Shown here piece by piece: positions 40,206-48,714 of a stretch of DNA of 64,000 bases. The stretch is from Enterococcus malodoratus ATCC 43197 (GTDB taxonomy: Bacteria; Bacillota; Bacilli; Lactobacillales; Enterococcaceae): NCBI RefSeq assembly GCF_000407185.1, contig NZ_KE136482.1:868001-932000 (forward strand). The letters run 5' to 3'. A program made the position numbers and the translations under genes. How positions within the stretch are numbered: the first letter of the stretch is position 1; the number at the start of each line of letters is the position of its first letter. The notes under the pieces were generated by a model that was not told the DNA's origin, did no database searches, and was given only the letters and a program-made list of their open reading frames with translations.

Positions 40206-42596
40206 TTACTCTTGAATATCTGCTTCCAATTGAACTTCCTTGTCTATCCGAACGATTACCAGTGCCTTTCCTTGGAATAGTCGGACGCACTCCAAGCTGT
40301 AAGGATCATGATTGATTGGGTCGCCATTCGCCACACCGATGATCTCTCCGTTTTGAACACAAAGAGATAGTTTATTGTCTGCGGTCGGAACCAGTCGCTG
40401 CTGGTCATCCACCCCTTCTAATTTACATAGACAATATTCTTTTCCTTCGTAAATTTTTTCGCTTTTAACTGAATGAATCGTCGAACTCGTTTCAACACCC
40501 GCTTCAGCGATGGATTCATTTTCTTCGTAAGCTACTGCCGAAATTTTTCCTGCATCATAAGGAACTTTCCAATTAGCGATACAACCAGCGATGCCTTTTT
40601 TACCGCAGCTTTTTCCATTGACGAACAGTTCAACATCACTTGCGTTGCTGAATACACGTACCGCGACCATTCCTTGATCATCGATCTCCAACCCCTCTTC
40701 ATTCCAATGAGGCATGATGTGAAGAACCGGCTCTTTACTCCAAAACGCTTGATAATAGTAGTAATAATCTTTGGGAAATCCGCACAAATCAGCGATCCCA
40801 AATTGAGAAGAAATAGCGGGCCAGCCAAATGGGGAAGGTTCTCCGTAATAATCAAAGGCCGTCCATAAAAAGACCCCGCCCATATACGAATGTTCCGCTA
40901 AATAAGTCATCACTTTTTCTGGTCTGGCGGTTCCTCCTGCACCTGGATCATCTGGTTGCCGTTTTCCTGGCAGAATCATCGAAAACAGTGAACCAAAATT
41001 TGAACACTGGCATCGTTCTTCATCGTCCCGATAGATTCCCCGCGTAGAAAAGTAAGAGGCGCTTTCCGTACTCATGATCGGCAGTTTCGGGTACTGTTCC
41101 TTGATCTTGATGGCACCCGGTCCCATCGCGTCTGCCTCTGGATAATTCACTCCCAAAACATCATAATTTGCCAGATAATTTTCATTCACCACACCTGCCG
41201 GATTCAACAGCTCCGCCGAAACAACCAAACTCTCGTAATTATTTTGCTTGATGCAGGCGACCAGTCTTGACGCGATCCGGCTACCCAGATCGGTATTTCC
41301 AATAACCTCCTCATTAGCTGCTGACCAAAAGGCCATTGACGCATGCATTCGGCTCCTTCTGACCATTTTTTCTAAATCCGCCACACGCCACGGCGTACTT
41401 TCCAGTAAACGATTTTCATTCATTAAAAGAATTCCGAAACGGTCACAGGCATCTAGAAGCGCTTCAGATGCAAAATGATGCGCGCTGCGCCATGCATTGA
41501 CGCCCATTTCCTTCATTGTTTTTACTTTATAATCGACTAGATCCTGATTCAACGCTACGCCCACACCAGCAAAATCCTGATGCTCACAAACACCCCGCAA
41601 TTCATAAGATTCGCCATTCAAATAAAAGCCCTGCGTATCATAAAAAAATGTACGAACACCAAAATTTTTCCGGCATTCATCGGTCTCCAGTTGAAAAAGT
41701 GCTTCATACAATACTGGTTCTTCTGGTGACCAAAGTTTTGGCTCAGGTAAAACGAAGGTTTTCTTTAGCGTTCTTTTTTCAAACGGTTCGAATGTCTGTA
41801 CGCCAAACTGAATCAGCTGTTCGCCGATCTTAATTACAGGCGCCGCCTCTACCGTCTCCATTGAGAAATTCTCAATACAAATCTCCGCGCCCATCACCGC
41901 CTGATCGTCTTGGATTTCTTTGGTATAAATGTAAGCTTCGTTCTTATCAAATGATACTAAGGGTAAAAATTCTAACCATACCTCTCTATAGATTCCAGCC
42001 CCTTCGTACCACCAGCCTTCCGCGCCAGTCGTCGTGTCTGCGCGGACGAGTAAAACATTGTCCCCCTCATCTTCGTATCTGGACATTTCAGTGATATCAA
42101 AAGAAAAACTGGTGTATCCGCTATCATTACGACCTAAATAAGCCCCATTCAACCAAACATCGGCCGCACGCATGACACCTTCAAAGTGCAAAACAACTCG
42201 AAAGTTATTCAGAAGACGGTCGGCTAGAGTAAATGTCCTGCGATAATACCCGATCCCTTCTTCCTTGGAACCTGACATTAGTGATTCGGGCGAACGCTTA
42301 TGAGGGTGGCTGATTTTCCAGTCATGTGGAATCGTTACTGGCTGCCATTGACTATCGAGCTTTGAATCAAAATCCGTTCCCGCTAAATTCTTCAATCCTT
42401 GAACAGCATCCCCCTGAGCAATCAGTTTTAAAAAGTGTTCCCCACCTGCTCCATATTCGACTGGCTCACCGGTTTCCTCCGCTAAGGGAGCCGTAAAACC
42501 ACCCAAAGCATGGGCTTTTTTGGCTGTTTTTTTCGGTAGGCCGATTTCGCCATAATGAAATAGCCATTGCTGATTTAGTTTTTTCTTTTCTCGCAT
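40206..42596 (-). CDS. GH2 glycosidase (beta-galactosidase/glucuronidase-like)
   Basis: 796 residues from the ATG at 42596 (AGAGGAGG upstream). Sugar-binding domain (residues about 90-220, NNFRVVLHFEGVMRAADVWL), immunoglobulin-like domain, TIM barrel with acid/base Glu in AFWSAANEEVIG (about residue 425) and nucleophile Glu in LPIMSTESASYF (about 510), plus a C-terminal DUF4982-like beta domain (SNASDVELFVNGKSCGKKGI). Cytoplasmic (no signal peptide). Substrate: beta-galactosides or glucuronides; the neighbourhood suggests plant glycosides. Divergent AraC regulator next door. Confidence 0.88.
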   Translation of the reverse strand: MREKKKLNQQWLFHYGEIGLPKKTAKKAHALGGFTAPLAEETGEPVEYGAGGEHFLKLIAQGDAVQGLKNLAGTDFDSKLDSQWQPVTIPHDWKISHPHKRSPESLMSGSKEEGIGYYRRTFTLADRLLNNFRVVLHFEGVMRAADVWLNGAYLGRNDSGYTSFSFDITEMSRYEDEGDNVLLVRADTTTGAEGWWYEGAGIYREVWLEFLPLVSFDKNEAYIYTKEIQDDQAVMGAEICIENFSMETVEAAPVIKIGEQLIQFGVQTFEPFEKRTLKKTFVLPEPKLWSPEEPVLYEALFQLETDECRKNFGVRTFFYDTQGFYLNGESYELRGVCEHQDFAGVGVALNQDLVDYKVKTMKEMGVNAWRSAHHFASEALLDACDRFGILLMNENRLLESTPWRVADLEKMVRRSRMHASMAFWSAANEEVIGNTDLGSRIASRLVACIKQNNYESLVVSAELLNPAGVVNENYLANYDVLGVNYPEADAMGPGAIKIKEQYPKLPIMSTESASYFSTRGIYRDDEERCQCSNFGSLFSMILPGKRQPDDPGAGGTARPEKVMTYLAEHSYMGGVFLWTAFDYYGEPSPFGWPAISSQFGIADLCGFPKDYYYYYQAFWSKEPVLHIMPHWNEEGLEIDDQGMVAVRVFSNASDVELFVNGKSCGKKGIAGCIANWKVPYDAGKISAVAYEENESIAEAGVETSSTIHSVKSEKIYEGKEYCLCKLEGVDDQQRLVPTADNKLSLCVQNGEIIGVANGDPINHDPYSLECVRLFQGKALVIVRIDKEVQLEADIQE

Positions 42597-42668
42597 CTGT
42601 GTTCCTCCTCTGATATCCTTCATTCTAGTCGGTCCCGCTCTGTGATATAATGAAAAATACCGACTTCA

Positions 42669-42682
42669 AGAAAACGTTTACT
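42669..42682. promoter_or_regulatory. Cre-like site between GH2 and AraC genes
   Basis: AGAAAACGTTTACT is an imperfect cre (two deviations) in the divergent intergenic region. Confidence 0.3.
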
Positions 42683-42708
42683 GTATTTTTCCGACCTTTT
42701 GGAGGTGT

Positions 42709-43674
42709 ATGATGACCAACGATCCCTTTTCTGAGCTCCATTCTGCGAATACCGAGATTCCTCAAATTCGTACCCATTCGCCAATCGCCATTTTTTATAA
42801 ACAAAAAATCGGCGAGAAAATCCTCTATACTAAAGTCCAGGACGGTGAGATCTCGGCCTTTGAGGATGAGGAATATCACGCATTGCACAAAAATCAAAAT
42901 TTCGAATTGATGTATGTTTTGCATGGAGAATTAACGAATTTTATTGAGGATAAGGAGTATCTTTTTCATGCAGGCGAAGGCTGTCTGCTGAATACACAGA
43001 TTTTGCACCGAGAGATCCTTTCAGATGGCTGCAACGTTGTGTTTCTAAATTTATCTCCGGCCCTGCTGCGGGATTTATTCGCCAATGATTCAGGCGACGG
43101 ACCGATTTTTCAATTTCTGCAGCAAAATCTGCAATCAGACGCGCAGTGGAAACGCAGCTACATCGAATTTTCTCCGTGTCTGCCCTATCAAAGCGAAGGC
43201 TTTCATGTCATCATCGATTCGCTGCAGCTGGAGGTAGCCACGTCTAAAATCGGCCGCTCCTACTTCCAACGAGGCCTGATTTTACGCTTATTGGATGCTT
43301 TAGAAAATGCCAATCAGTTCACACTTCAGCAAATTGATCTAGATCTGTCCAAAGAGGATTATCTGGTCAATCGGGTGATCCACCTGATCGAAAGTCGTTT
43401 CGGCAACATTTCGCGAAAAGAAATCGAAGCCGCGCTGCACTATAATCCTGAATACCTGAACCGCCTGCTGAAGCGTCAAACAAAAATGACCATCGCCACC
43501 TATGCCCAGATGATACGAACCCAGAAGGCGCAGCAGTTATTAAATACAACCGATCTGACTATCCAGCTGATCGCTGAACGATTAGGTTTTTCTAGTGAAG
43601 CTTACTTTTACCATTACTTCAAAAAACAGACAGGCTTCTCCCCTAATCAGTACCGCCAAAAATTTAAGCTCTAA
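42709..43674 (+). CDS. AraC-family regulator
   Basis: 321 residues with TTGGAGG before ATGATG. N-terminal cupin domain (FELMYVLHGELTNFIEDKEY, LFHAGEGCLLNTQILHREIL) and C-terminal AraC helix-turn-helix pair (ALHYNPEYLNRLLKRQTKMT; LIAERLGFSSEAYFYHYFKK). Divergent from GH2, which it most likely activates when its sugar ligand is present. Ends at a strong terminator shared with the next gene. Confidence 0.9.
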   Translation: MMTNDPFSELHSANTEIPQIRTHSPIAIFYKQKIGEKILYTKVQDGEISAFEDEEYHALHKNQNFELMYVLHGELTNFIEDKEYLFHAGEGCLLNTQILHREILSDGCNVVFLNLSPALLRDLFANDSGDGPIFQFLQQNLQSDAQWKRSYIEFSPCLPYQSEGFHVIIDSLQLEVATSKIGRSYFQRGLILRLLDALENANQFTLQQIDLDLSKEDYLVNRVIHLIESRFGNISRKEIEAALHYNPEYLNRLLKRQTKMTIATYAQMIRTQKAQQLLNTTDLTIQLIAERLGFSSEAYFYHYFKKQTGFSPNQYRQKFKL

Positions 43675-43710
43675 AAAACCGATTGAAGCATTCACTTCAA
43701 TCGGTTTTTT
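43673..43710. terminator. Shared bidirectional terminator
   Basis: 16-bp stem AAAAAACCGATTGAAG / CTTCAATCGGTTTTTT, 6-nt loop, between two converging AraC genes; it overlaps the last codons of the minus-strand one. Confidence 0.9.
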
Positions 43711-44713
43711 TCGCTTTAAAAGAGTATTTATCGCGATATTCTGTTGGTAAGATCTTTAGATTTTTACGGAACATTTTATAAAAGTAAGAAGGATTTTCGT
43801 ATCCTACTTTTACTGCAATCTGCTCAATCGGTGCGTTTGTATAGGTCAGATATTCCGCCGCTACATTTACCCGCTGAAGATGTACCAGCTTGATAAATGA
43901 AAGACCAGTGTGTTTTTTTAAATAGGAAGATAAATAATTTGGATTAAACCCAAAATGCTGCGCCATTTCTTCTAAAGTAATTTGTGCATAATTCTTTTCG
44001 ATATACAGCAGCAGCGACAATAAATTAACGGAGGCGTCATCTTCTCCTGCAACCACTGCTTGTTCATTCGCCGCCGAACGAATCAGCCGCCCAAACAACG
44101 TCAGCAGCTCCAAATGGATAATCTGGTTCGACTGAGTATCTGGATAATAGTACTCTTGAATAATGTCCTCCACTAACAAATGGATCTTTGTGTCCTGATT
44201 GGTTCGAAACAACCGATAAATATTTTCTCCCTGCGTCTCGTTGGAAAGAAGTGAAAAAAGCAGCGAGGAGACCTTTTTCGTCACGCGATCCTCGTACATA
44301 AAATGATAGTCGTTCAAATTAAATGCAGTATCCTTTAGCGTCAGATTAATTACGATGCTCTCCGCCTCGATCGGCTCCACACGATGAATCGTATGATTTC
44401 CAATAATAATCAAATCATTTTGCTTCAATCTCAACTCATCGTTTTTAGTGATGACTGTACATTCGCCAGCGATCGGAACGATTATTTCAACATAGTCATG
44501 TACATGGTACGGAATAAAAGATTGTACAGGCTGGACAGAGATAGCAATCGATTGCGGGTTGACTTCTAATGAATCATCCAAGGTATGAAAAAATTCAAAC
44601 ACGGGTTCATTTTTCATTATTCCAGCACGTTTAGGCTTCATTTCCGGTCCCAACTCATCCCAGTTACGCGGCTGGTTTTTTTCTTGTAAAATTGCCAGAA
44701 TTTTCTCCTCCAT
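43697..44713 (-). CDS. AraC-family regulator with cupin domain
   Basis: 338 residues. N-terminal cupin (QSFIPYHVHDYVEIIVPIAG, GNHTIHRVEP) and C-terminal AraC domain (ITLEEMAQHFGFNPNYLSSY; IAVKVGYENPSYFYKMFRKN). GGGGAG before ATG. Lies between the GH2 regulator and an RpiR gene, head-to-tail with the latter. Probably senses a plant sugar and acts on the rhamnosidase or GH1 operons; not provable from sequence. Confidence 0.9.
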   Translation of the reverse strand: MEEKILAILQEKNQPRNWDELGPEMKPKRAGIMKNEPVFEFFHTLDDSLEVNPQSIAISVQPVQSFIPYHVHDYVEIIVPIAGECTVITKNDELRLKQNDLIIIGNHTIHRVEPIEAESIVINLTLKDTAFNLNDYHFMYEDRVTKKVSSLLFSLLSNETQGENIYRLFRTNQDTKIHLLVEDIIQEYYYPDTQSNQIIHLELLTLFGRLIRSAANEQAVVAGEDDASVNLLSLLLYIEKNYAQITLEEMAQHFGFNPNYLSSYLKKHTGLSFIKLVHLQRVNVAAEYLTYTNAPIEQIAVKVGYENPSYFYKMFRKNLKILPTEYRDKYSFKAKKTD

Positions 44714-44748
44714 GGAACTCTCCCCTTTCAGTGTTTCGTACGTTATGC

Positions 44749-45552
44749 CTAAACTTGCTTATTGTGTGTGTCATCAAAATATTTGCGACAAAGAAAATCA
44801 ATAAAAAATTTCATCGAAAAGCTGCCGACTTTATGGAAGCTTTCTGAGTTTATGTTAAATACATGATCGATTGACGAGCTGAAAAAATTGTTCTGCTGCT
44901 GCGTCAGTAAAGCGGTAGAACAATTGGAACGAAGTATCTGATCAAATACCTTTGAATTATTCGAAAAGAAATTGCCGTAGGAGGAAATAATGATAGCCAA
45001 AGAATCCTTCGTTAATGTTCGCGCCAGCTCTTTTTGCCCTTGATAACTGCTGCCTACATAAGCCAGTTTATTCGATAGAAGCAACCCCTCTTGTAATGAA
45101 CGTGCCGTTTGAATGGATGTGCTATAGCCAAAAATCACGATCGTCTCGTGCTTCTTGATCAGCTGAATCAATTCCTCCAACATAGCGATATCCACCGTGT
45201 TTATTGTATCTTGAATTGACTGAATAATCGATTGCCCGTATGCTTCAAAAGAAAGAAAAGGTTCTGCTGAGATTGTTTGAAACTCTTCTCTGCTCAGACG
45301 GAACAACCGAGTAGGATCTGTCCGATTTTCTGTTTCGATTAGATCCTTCAGCTCCGAAAAAGAACGAAACCCAAAATGCTTGCAAAATCGGGTGATCGTA
45401 GAGGGAGTGACAAAAATAGCCTCCGCCATTTCTGTAATGGTCATCTCGGGAATGCGCGTTTTAAACTTAAAAATGTAAATGATGATTCTCGAAAATGTAT
45501 CCGATAGCGCATGCTCATTCAAATAATCTAAAAGTACAAGTGTTTGCTTCAT
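44749..45552 (-). CDS. RpiR-family regulator
   Basis: 267 residues from ATG at 45552 (AAAGGAG upstream). Helix-turn-helix ITEMAEAIFVTPSTITRFCK and FGFRSFSELKD, then a SIS domain (TIVIFGYSTSIQTARSLQEG; LAIIISSYGNFFSNN). Divergent from the EIIC-GH1 operon, which it very likely represses or activates through the inverted repeat at 45599-45635. Confidence 0.9.
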   Translation of the reverse strand: MKQTLVLLDYLNEHALSDTFSRIIIYIFKFKTRIPEMTITEMAEAIFVTPSTITRFCKHFGFRSFSELKDLIETENRTDPTRLFRLSREEFQTISAEPFLSFEAYGQSIIQSIQDTINTVDIAMLEELIQLIKKHETIVIFGYSTSIQTARSLQEGLLLSNKLAYVGSSYQGQKELARTLTKDSLAIIISSYGNFFSNNSKVFDQILRSNCSTALLTQQQNNFFSSSIDHVFNINSESFHKVGSFSMKFFIDFLCRKYFDDTHNKQV

Positions 45553-45598
45553 CAATTTCTCCTTTATAAATTGTAGATAATTTCAACACAATTGGAAA

Positions 45599-45635
45599 TT
45601 TTGATCCTATAAGAAAATACACCTATGGATCAAAA
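45599..45635. promoter_or_regulatory. Symmetric divergent promoter and operator between RpiR and EIIC
   Basis: Inverted repeat TTTTGATCC / GGATCAAAA, 9-bp perfect arms 19 bp apart. Each arm holds a -35 box (TTGATC) for one direction and overlaps the -10 box (TATGGA or TATAGG) of the other, each 17 bp apart. An RpiR dimer bound here would block both promoters. Confidence 0.6.
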
Positions 45636-45693
45636 AACAAAGCTGCTTCTGGGGTTGATAAAATAAACCCATAAAAAGAAAGGATGTTGAAAA

Positions 45694-46980
45694 ATGAAAT
45701 TTATGGATCGCTTTCAACAACTGTTAGAAAAAACACTCGTCCCCTTTTCTAACAAGTTAGGCCAAAACAAAGTAATGCAAAGTATCTCAGAGGGAATGAT
45801 TATGACGCTGCCTGTTACGATTGGCGCATCGGTATTCTCCATTTTAGCGAATTTTCCAATAAAATTCGTCAACGAATGGTTTCAGAGTACAGGCATCGCC
45901 GCCTCTATGAACGCCATCGTCAATGGCTCAACTAACATTCTAGCGGTTTTTATTGTTTTTGCAATCGCTTATTCCTATGGGAAAAGATCGCATGCAAATG
46001 GAATCGTTGCTGGTTTGCTAAGTTTGGCTAGCTTTTTTATGCTGGCTCCGCAGTCGATTGGTGAAGGGGAAAAAGCGGTTGCTGCCTTTTCTATGAACTA
46101 TCTTGGCAGTGAAGGAATTATTGTCGCTATTTTAGTTGCTATACTTGTCGCTGCTTCTTATGTGAAGCTCAGTCGTGTTAAGAAATTGGTCATCCGCATG
46201 CCAGACTCCGTCCCTTCAATGGTCAGTCAATCCTTGGAGCCGCTGGTCATCGGAATCATCATATTTCTATTCGTCTTCCTGTTTAGGTTGGCCTTTGACT
46301 TCACCAGTTATGGGACGTTTTTTGAATTTATCAATCAACTAATTGCTAAGCCGTTGATGAATATTGGCGGTTCTGTTCCGGCGATTTTATTGATTTTTGT
46401 TTTATCAAATATTTTGTTTTTGTTCGGGATTCATCCAGCAGCGGTGCAGGCGGCGATTATGCCGATCATTATTTCAATGATGGTAGGCAGTTCCGCGGCC
46501 TTCCAAGCAGGCGAACAAATTCCACATTTAGAAAACCTGGCTGTCTTTGCTTTTGTAAACAATGATTCTGCAGGCGGAACATTGAGTTTATTGATTATGG
46601 GATTATTTATCGGTAAATCTAAACGGTACAAAGAATTTTTCAAAATTTCGTTGGTCCCTAATTTGTTTAATATCAACGAACCCGTCATTTTCGGAATGCC
46701 GATCGTTTTTAATCCGATCCTATTCATTCCCTTCACCCTTTCCAGTTTAGTAAGCGGCGGTGTTGCCCTATTCGCAGTCAAAATCGGCTTTATCACAAAT
46801 TATAACCCTATGATCGGGTTGGGAATGCCTTGGACTCTTCCAAAAGTCATCGCCAGTGTATTTACTGTTGGCTGGCAAGGACCGATTATTTGGATCATAA
46901 ACTTCATTTTACTGGCGCTTTTGTATTATCCATTTTTCAAAGTTCTAGACAATCAAGCGTTAAAAGAAGAGGAGCAATAA
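45694..46980 (+). CDS. PTS EIIC, cellobiose/lactose type
   Basis: 428 residues. Typical N-terminus MDRFQQLLEKTLVPFSNKLG, then TM helices with FMLAPQSIGEG, LFGIHPAAVQAAIMPI and FNINEPVIFGMPIVFNP. AAAGGATG before ATG. Stands 3 bp before a GH1 gene: together import and cleavage of a phospho-beta-glycoside. No EIIA or EIIB genes nearby, so it must borrow them. A close relative of the EIIC interrupted by the IS at 15.5-18.5 kb. Confidence 0.93.
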   Translation: MKFMDRFQQLLEKTLVPFSNKLGQNKVMQSISEGMIMTLPVTIGASVFSILANFPIKFVNEWFQSTGIAASMNAIVNGSTNILAVFIVFAIAYSYGKRSHANGIVAGLLSLASFFMLAPQSIGEGEKAVAAFSMNYLGSEGIIVAILVAILVAASYVKLSRVKKLVIRMPDSVPSMVSQSLEPLVIGIIIFLFVFLFRLAFDFTSYGTFFEFINQLIAKPLMNIGGSVPAILLIFVLSNILFLFGIHPAAVQAAIMPIIISMMVGSSAAFQAGEQIPHLENLAVFAFVNNDSAGGTLSLLIMGLFIGKSKRYKEFFKISLVPNLFNINEPVIFGMPIVFNPILFIPFTLSSLVSGGVALFAVKIGFITNYNPMIGLGMPWTLPKVIASVFTVGWQGPIIWIINFILLALLYYPFFKVLDNQALKEEEQ

Positions 46981-46983
46981 AGT

Positions 46984-48402
46984 ATGAGTGTGTTGAACCG
47001 TTTGAACGAAGATTTTCCGGATAATTTTTTGTGGGGTGCAAGTACCTCAGCATTTCAAGTCGAAGGCGCTTCTGCTGAGGATGGCAAAGGTCTTTCTGTC
47101 GCGGATATCCGCTCGATGGACAGCGAATTTCTTGACACATCTGTCAGTGTTGATCACTACCATCATGTCGAAGAAGATGTGGCGTTGATGAAGGAACTAG
47201 GATTAAAATCCTATCGCTTTTCTATTAGCTGGACAAGGATTTTTCCCAACGGCAACGATCAGCAGCCTAATGCGAAAGGTTTAGCTTTTTATCATCGCCT
47301 GATCACTCTTTTGAAAAAGAGCGGGATCGAACCAATTGTCACGATTTTTCATTTTGATCTGCCGCAGGCTTTAGTGGAGCAATACAATGGCTGGGCTGAT
47401 CGTCGCTGTGTTGACGATTATGTTCGCTACGCCAAGTTCCTTTTTGACGAATTTGGCAATGTGGTCAATTATTGGCTGACGATCAACGAACATTCGTTGC
47501 TTGTCAATGTGCCGAGTATGATCGGTTTAAAGGATGATGATCCAAAAAAATTACGAGAACTGGCAGAGCATGCAAATTACCATATGTTTCTAGCACAGGC
47601 AAAAGTTTTTAATCTTTGCCATGAGCTGCTGCCGGCTGCCATGATCGGCCCTGCTGTCTCGTACATGACGAACTTATCCTATGATCATAAATCCTCAGAT
47701 GCCTTATTAGGCAAATCGTTAGAAGATATGGTCAGCTTTATTACAATGGATGTTGCTGTTAGAGGAGAATTTCCTACCTACTACACGAGAAAACTAGTCG
47801 AAGACGGAATCTCTTTGCCAATTCAACCAGAAGATGAAAAAGATTTTGAAACTGGTCGTGCAGATTTTCTAGGTCTTAACTGGTACTGCACGAGTATTTT
47901 TCGACACAATAAGCAAGCGTCCTCTAAAATGCTCGCAGGTGTCGTCGATCAAATTGAACGCTATGAAGATCCAGCATTACAGCATACGGAATGGGGATTT
48001 TCATTTGATCCACTTGGCATGCGGTATGCGCTGCAACGTGTCCATGACCGCTTTCCGCACCTGCCCTTAATGATCACAGAATGCGGCTGGTCGGAAAAAG
48101 AACAATTAGAAGACGGAAGAATTCATGATTCTACGCGCGTACGTTTTCTAAATGACCATATTTACCAAATCAGAGAAGCGATTCGGGATGGTGTAAATGT
48201 CATTTCCTTTAATCCGTGGTCTTTTATCGACCTGTTAAGTGTGAATGATGGCATCGATAAACGATATGGTCTGGTCTACGTTGACCGAGATAATTTCTCA
48301 GAAAAAGAATTGAAACGATATAAAAAAGACAGTTTCTATTTTTATCAATCGGTCATCCAGCACAATGGCCGCAACATTGAAAAAGAACGAACCGGCAACT
48401 GA
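46984..48402 (+). CDS. GH1 family phospho-beta-glycosidase, atypical nucleophile motif
   Basis: 472 residues with GAGGAG upstream. N-terminal FLWGASTSAFQVEGASAEDG; acid/base Glu in WLTINEHSLLVN (NEH instead of NEP) and nucleophile region LPLMITECGWSEK (TECG instead of TENG). The Glu residues are kept, so it is probably active. It is paralogous to GH1 at 18492-19856, which also changes NEP. Coupled to the EIIC gene 3 bp upstream. Confidence 0.88.
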   Translation: MSVLNRLNEDFPDNFLWGASTSAFQVEGASAEDGKGLSVADIRSMDSEFLDTSVSVDHYHHVEEDVALMKELGLKSYRFSISWTRIFPNGNDQQPNAKGLAFYHRLITLLKKSGIEPIVTIFHFDLPQALVEQYNGWADRRCVDDYVRYAKFLFDEFGNVVNYWLTINEHSLLVNVPSMIGLKDDDPKKLRELAEHANYHMFLAQAKVFNLCHELLPAAMIGPAVSYMTNLSYDHKSSDALLGKSLEDMVSFITMDVAVRGEFPTYYTRKLVEDGISLPIQPEDEKDFETGRADFLGLNWYCTSIFRHNKQASSKMLAGVVDQIERYEDPALQHTEWGFSFDPLGMRYALQRVHDRFPHLPLMITECGWSEKEQLEDGRIHDSTRVRFLNDHIYQIREAIRDGVNVISFNPWSFIDLLSVNDGIDKRYGLVYVDRDNFSEKELKRYKKDSFYFYQSVIQHNGRNIEKERTGN

Positions 48403-48416
48403 TTTTCATAGTATTC

Positions 48417-48477
48417 AAGCAGCTCCTCGTATTAATCCTAGATATGTCGTCTAAGTTTAATAGGAAGAGCTGTTTTA
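48417..48477 (+). other. Imperfect terminator-like hairpin after GH1
   Basis: CAGCTC / GAGCTG plus a TATTAA / TTTAATA stem and TTTT tail. The 311-bp gap to the GH3 gene contains this hairpin, A/T-rich sequence and the cre site at 48669-48682; no gene seen. Confidence 0.45.
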
Positions 48478-48668
48478 ATTGAGGTATTTTTCGTAAAAAG
48501 TTGAAATTTCATAGGTTCTCTTCTCTTAAAGTCGCTTTTTTTTATTATGTAAAGGAAATCCCTCACGTAAACTATTCTTAGCAACGAAGGAGGCACACTT
48601 GAAGCCGTGAAATGAACACACTGCAGATGTTTTTTCGCAATGGTTCTCATCAAATTTCCAAGCTAAAA

Positions 48669-48682
48669 TGAAAACGTGAACA
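48669..48682 (+). promoter_or_regulatory. Cre site upstream of the GH3-GH78-pgmB-GH43 operon
   Basis: TGAAAACGTGAACA fits the cre consensus with one deviation and is followed by a TATATT box at 48686-48691, 24 bp before the GH3 start. Confidence 0.55.
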
Positions 48683-48714
48683 AGTATATTTAAATCATTG
48701 GAGGTTCATCATTC

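Noticed and set aside
42625-42924. Minus-strand ORF overlapping the start of the AraC gene
   Set aside because: It covers the GH2/AraC divergent promoter region and has no ribosome binding site; the AraC frame is clearly coding.
48438-48653. Minus-strand ORF of 71 codons before the GH3 gene
   Set aside because: It lies in an A/T-rich regulatory gap and has no start signals.
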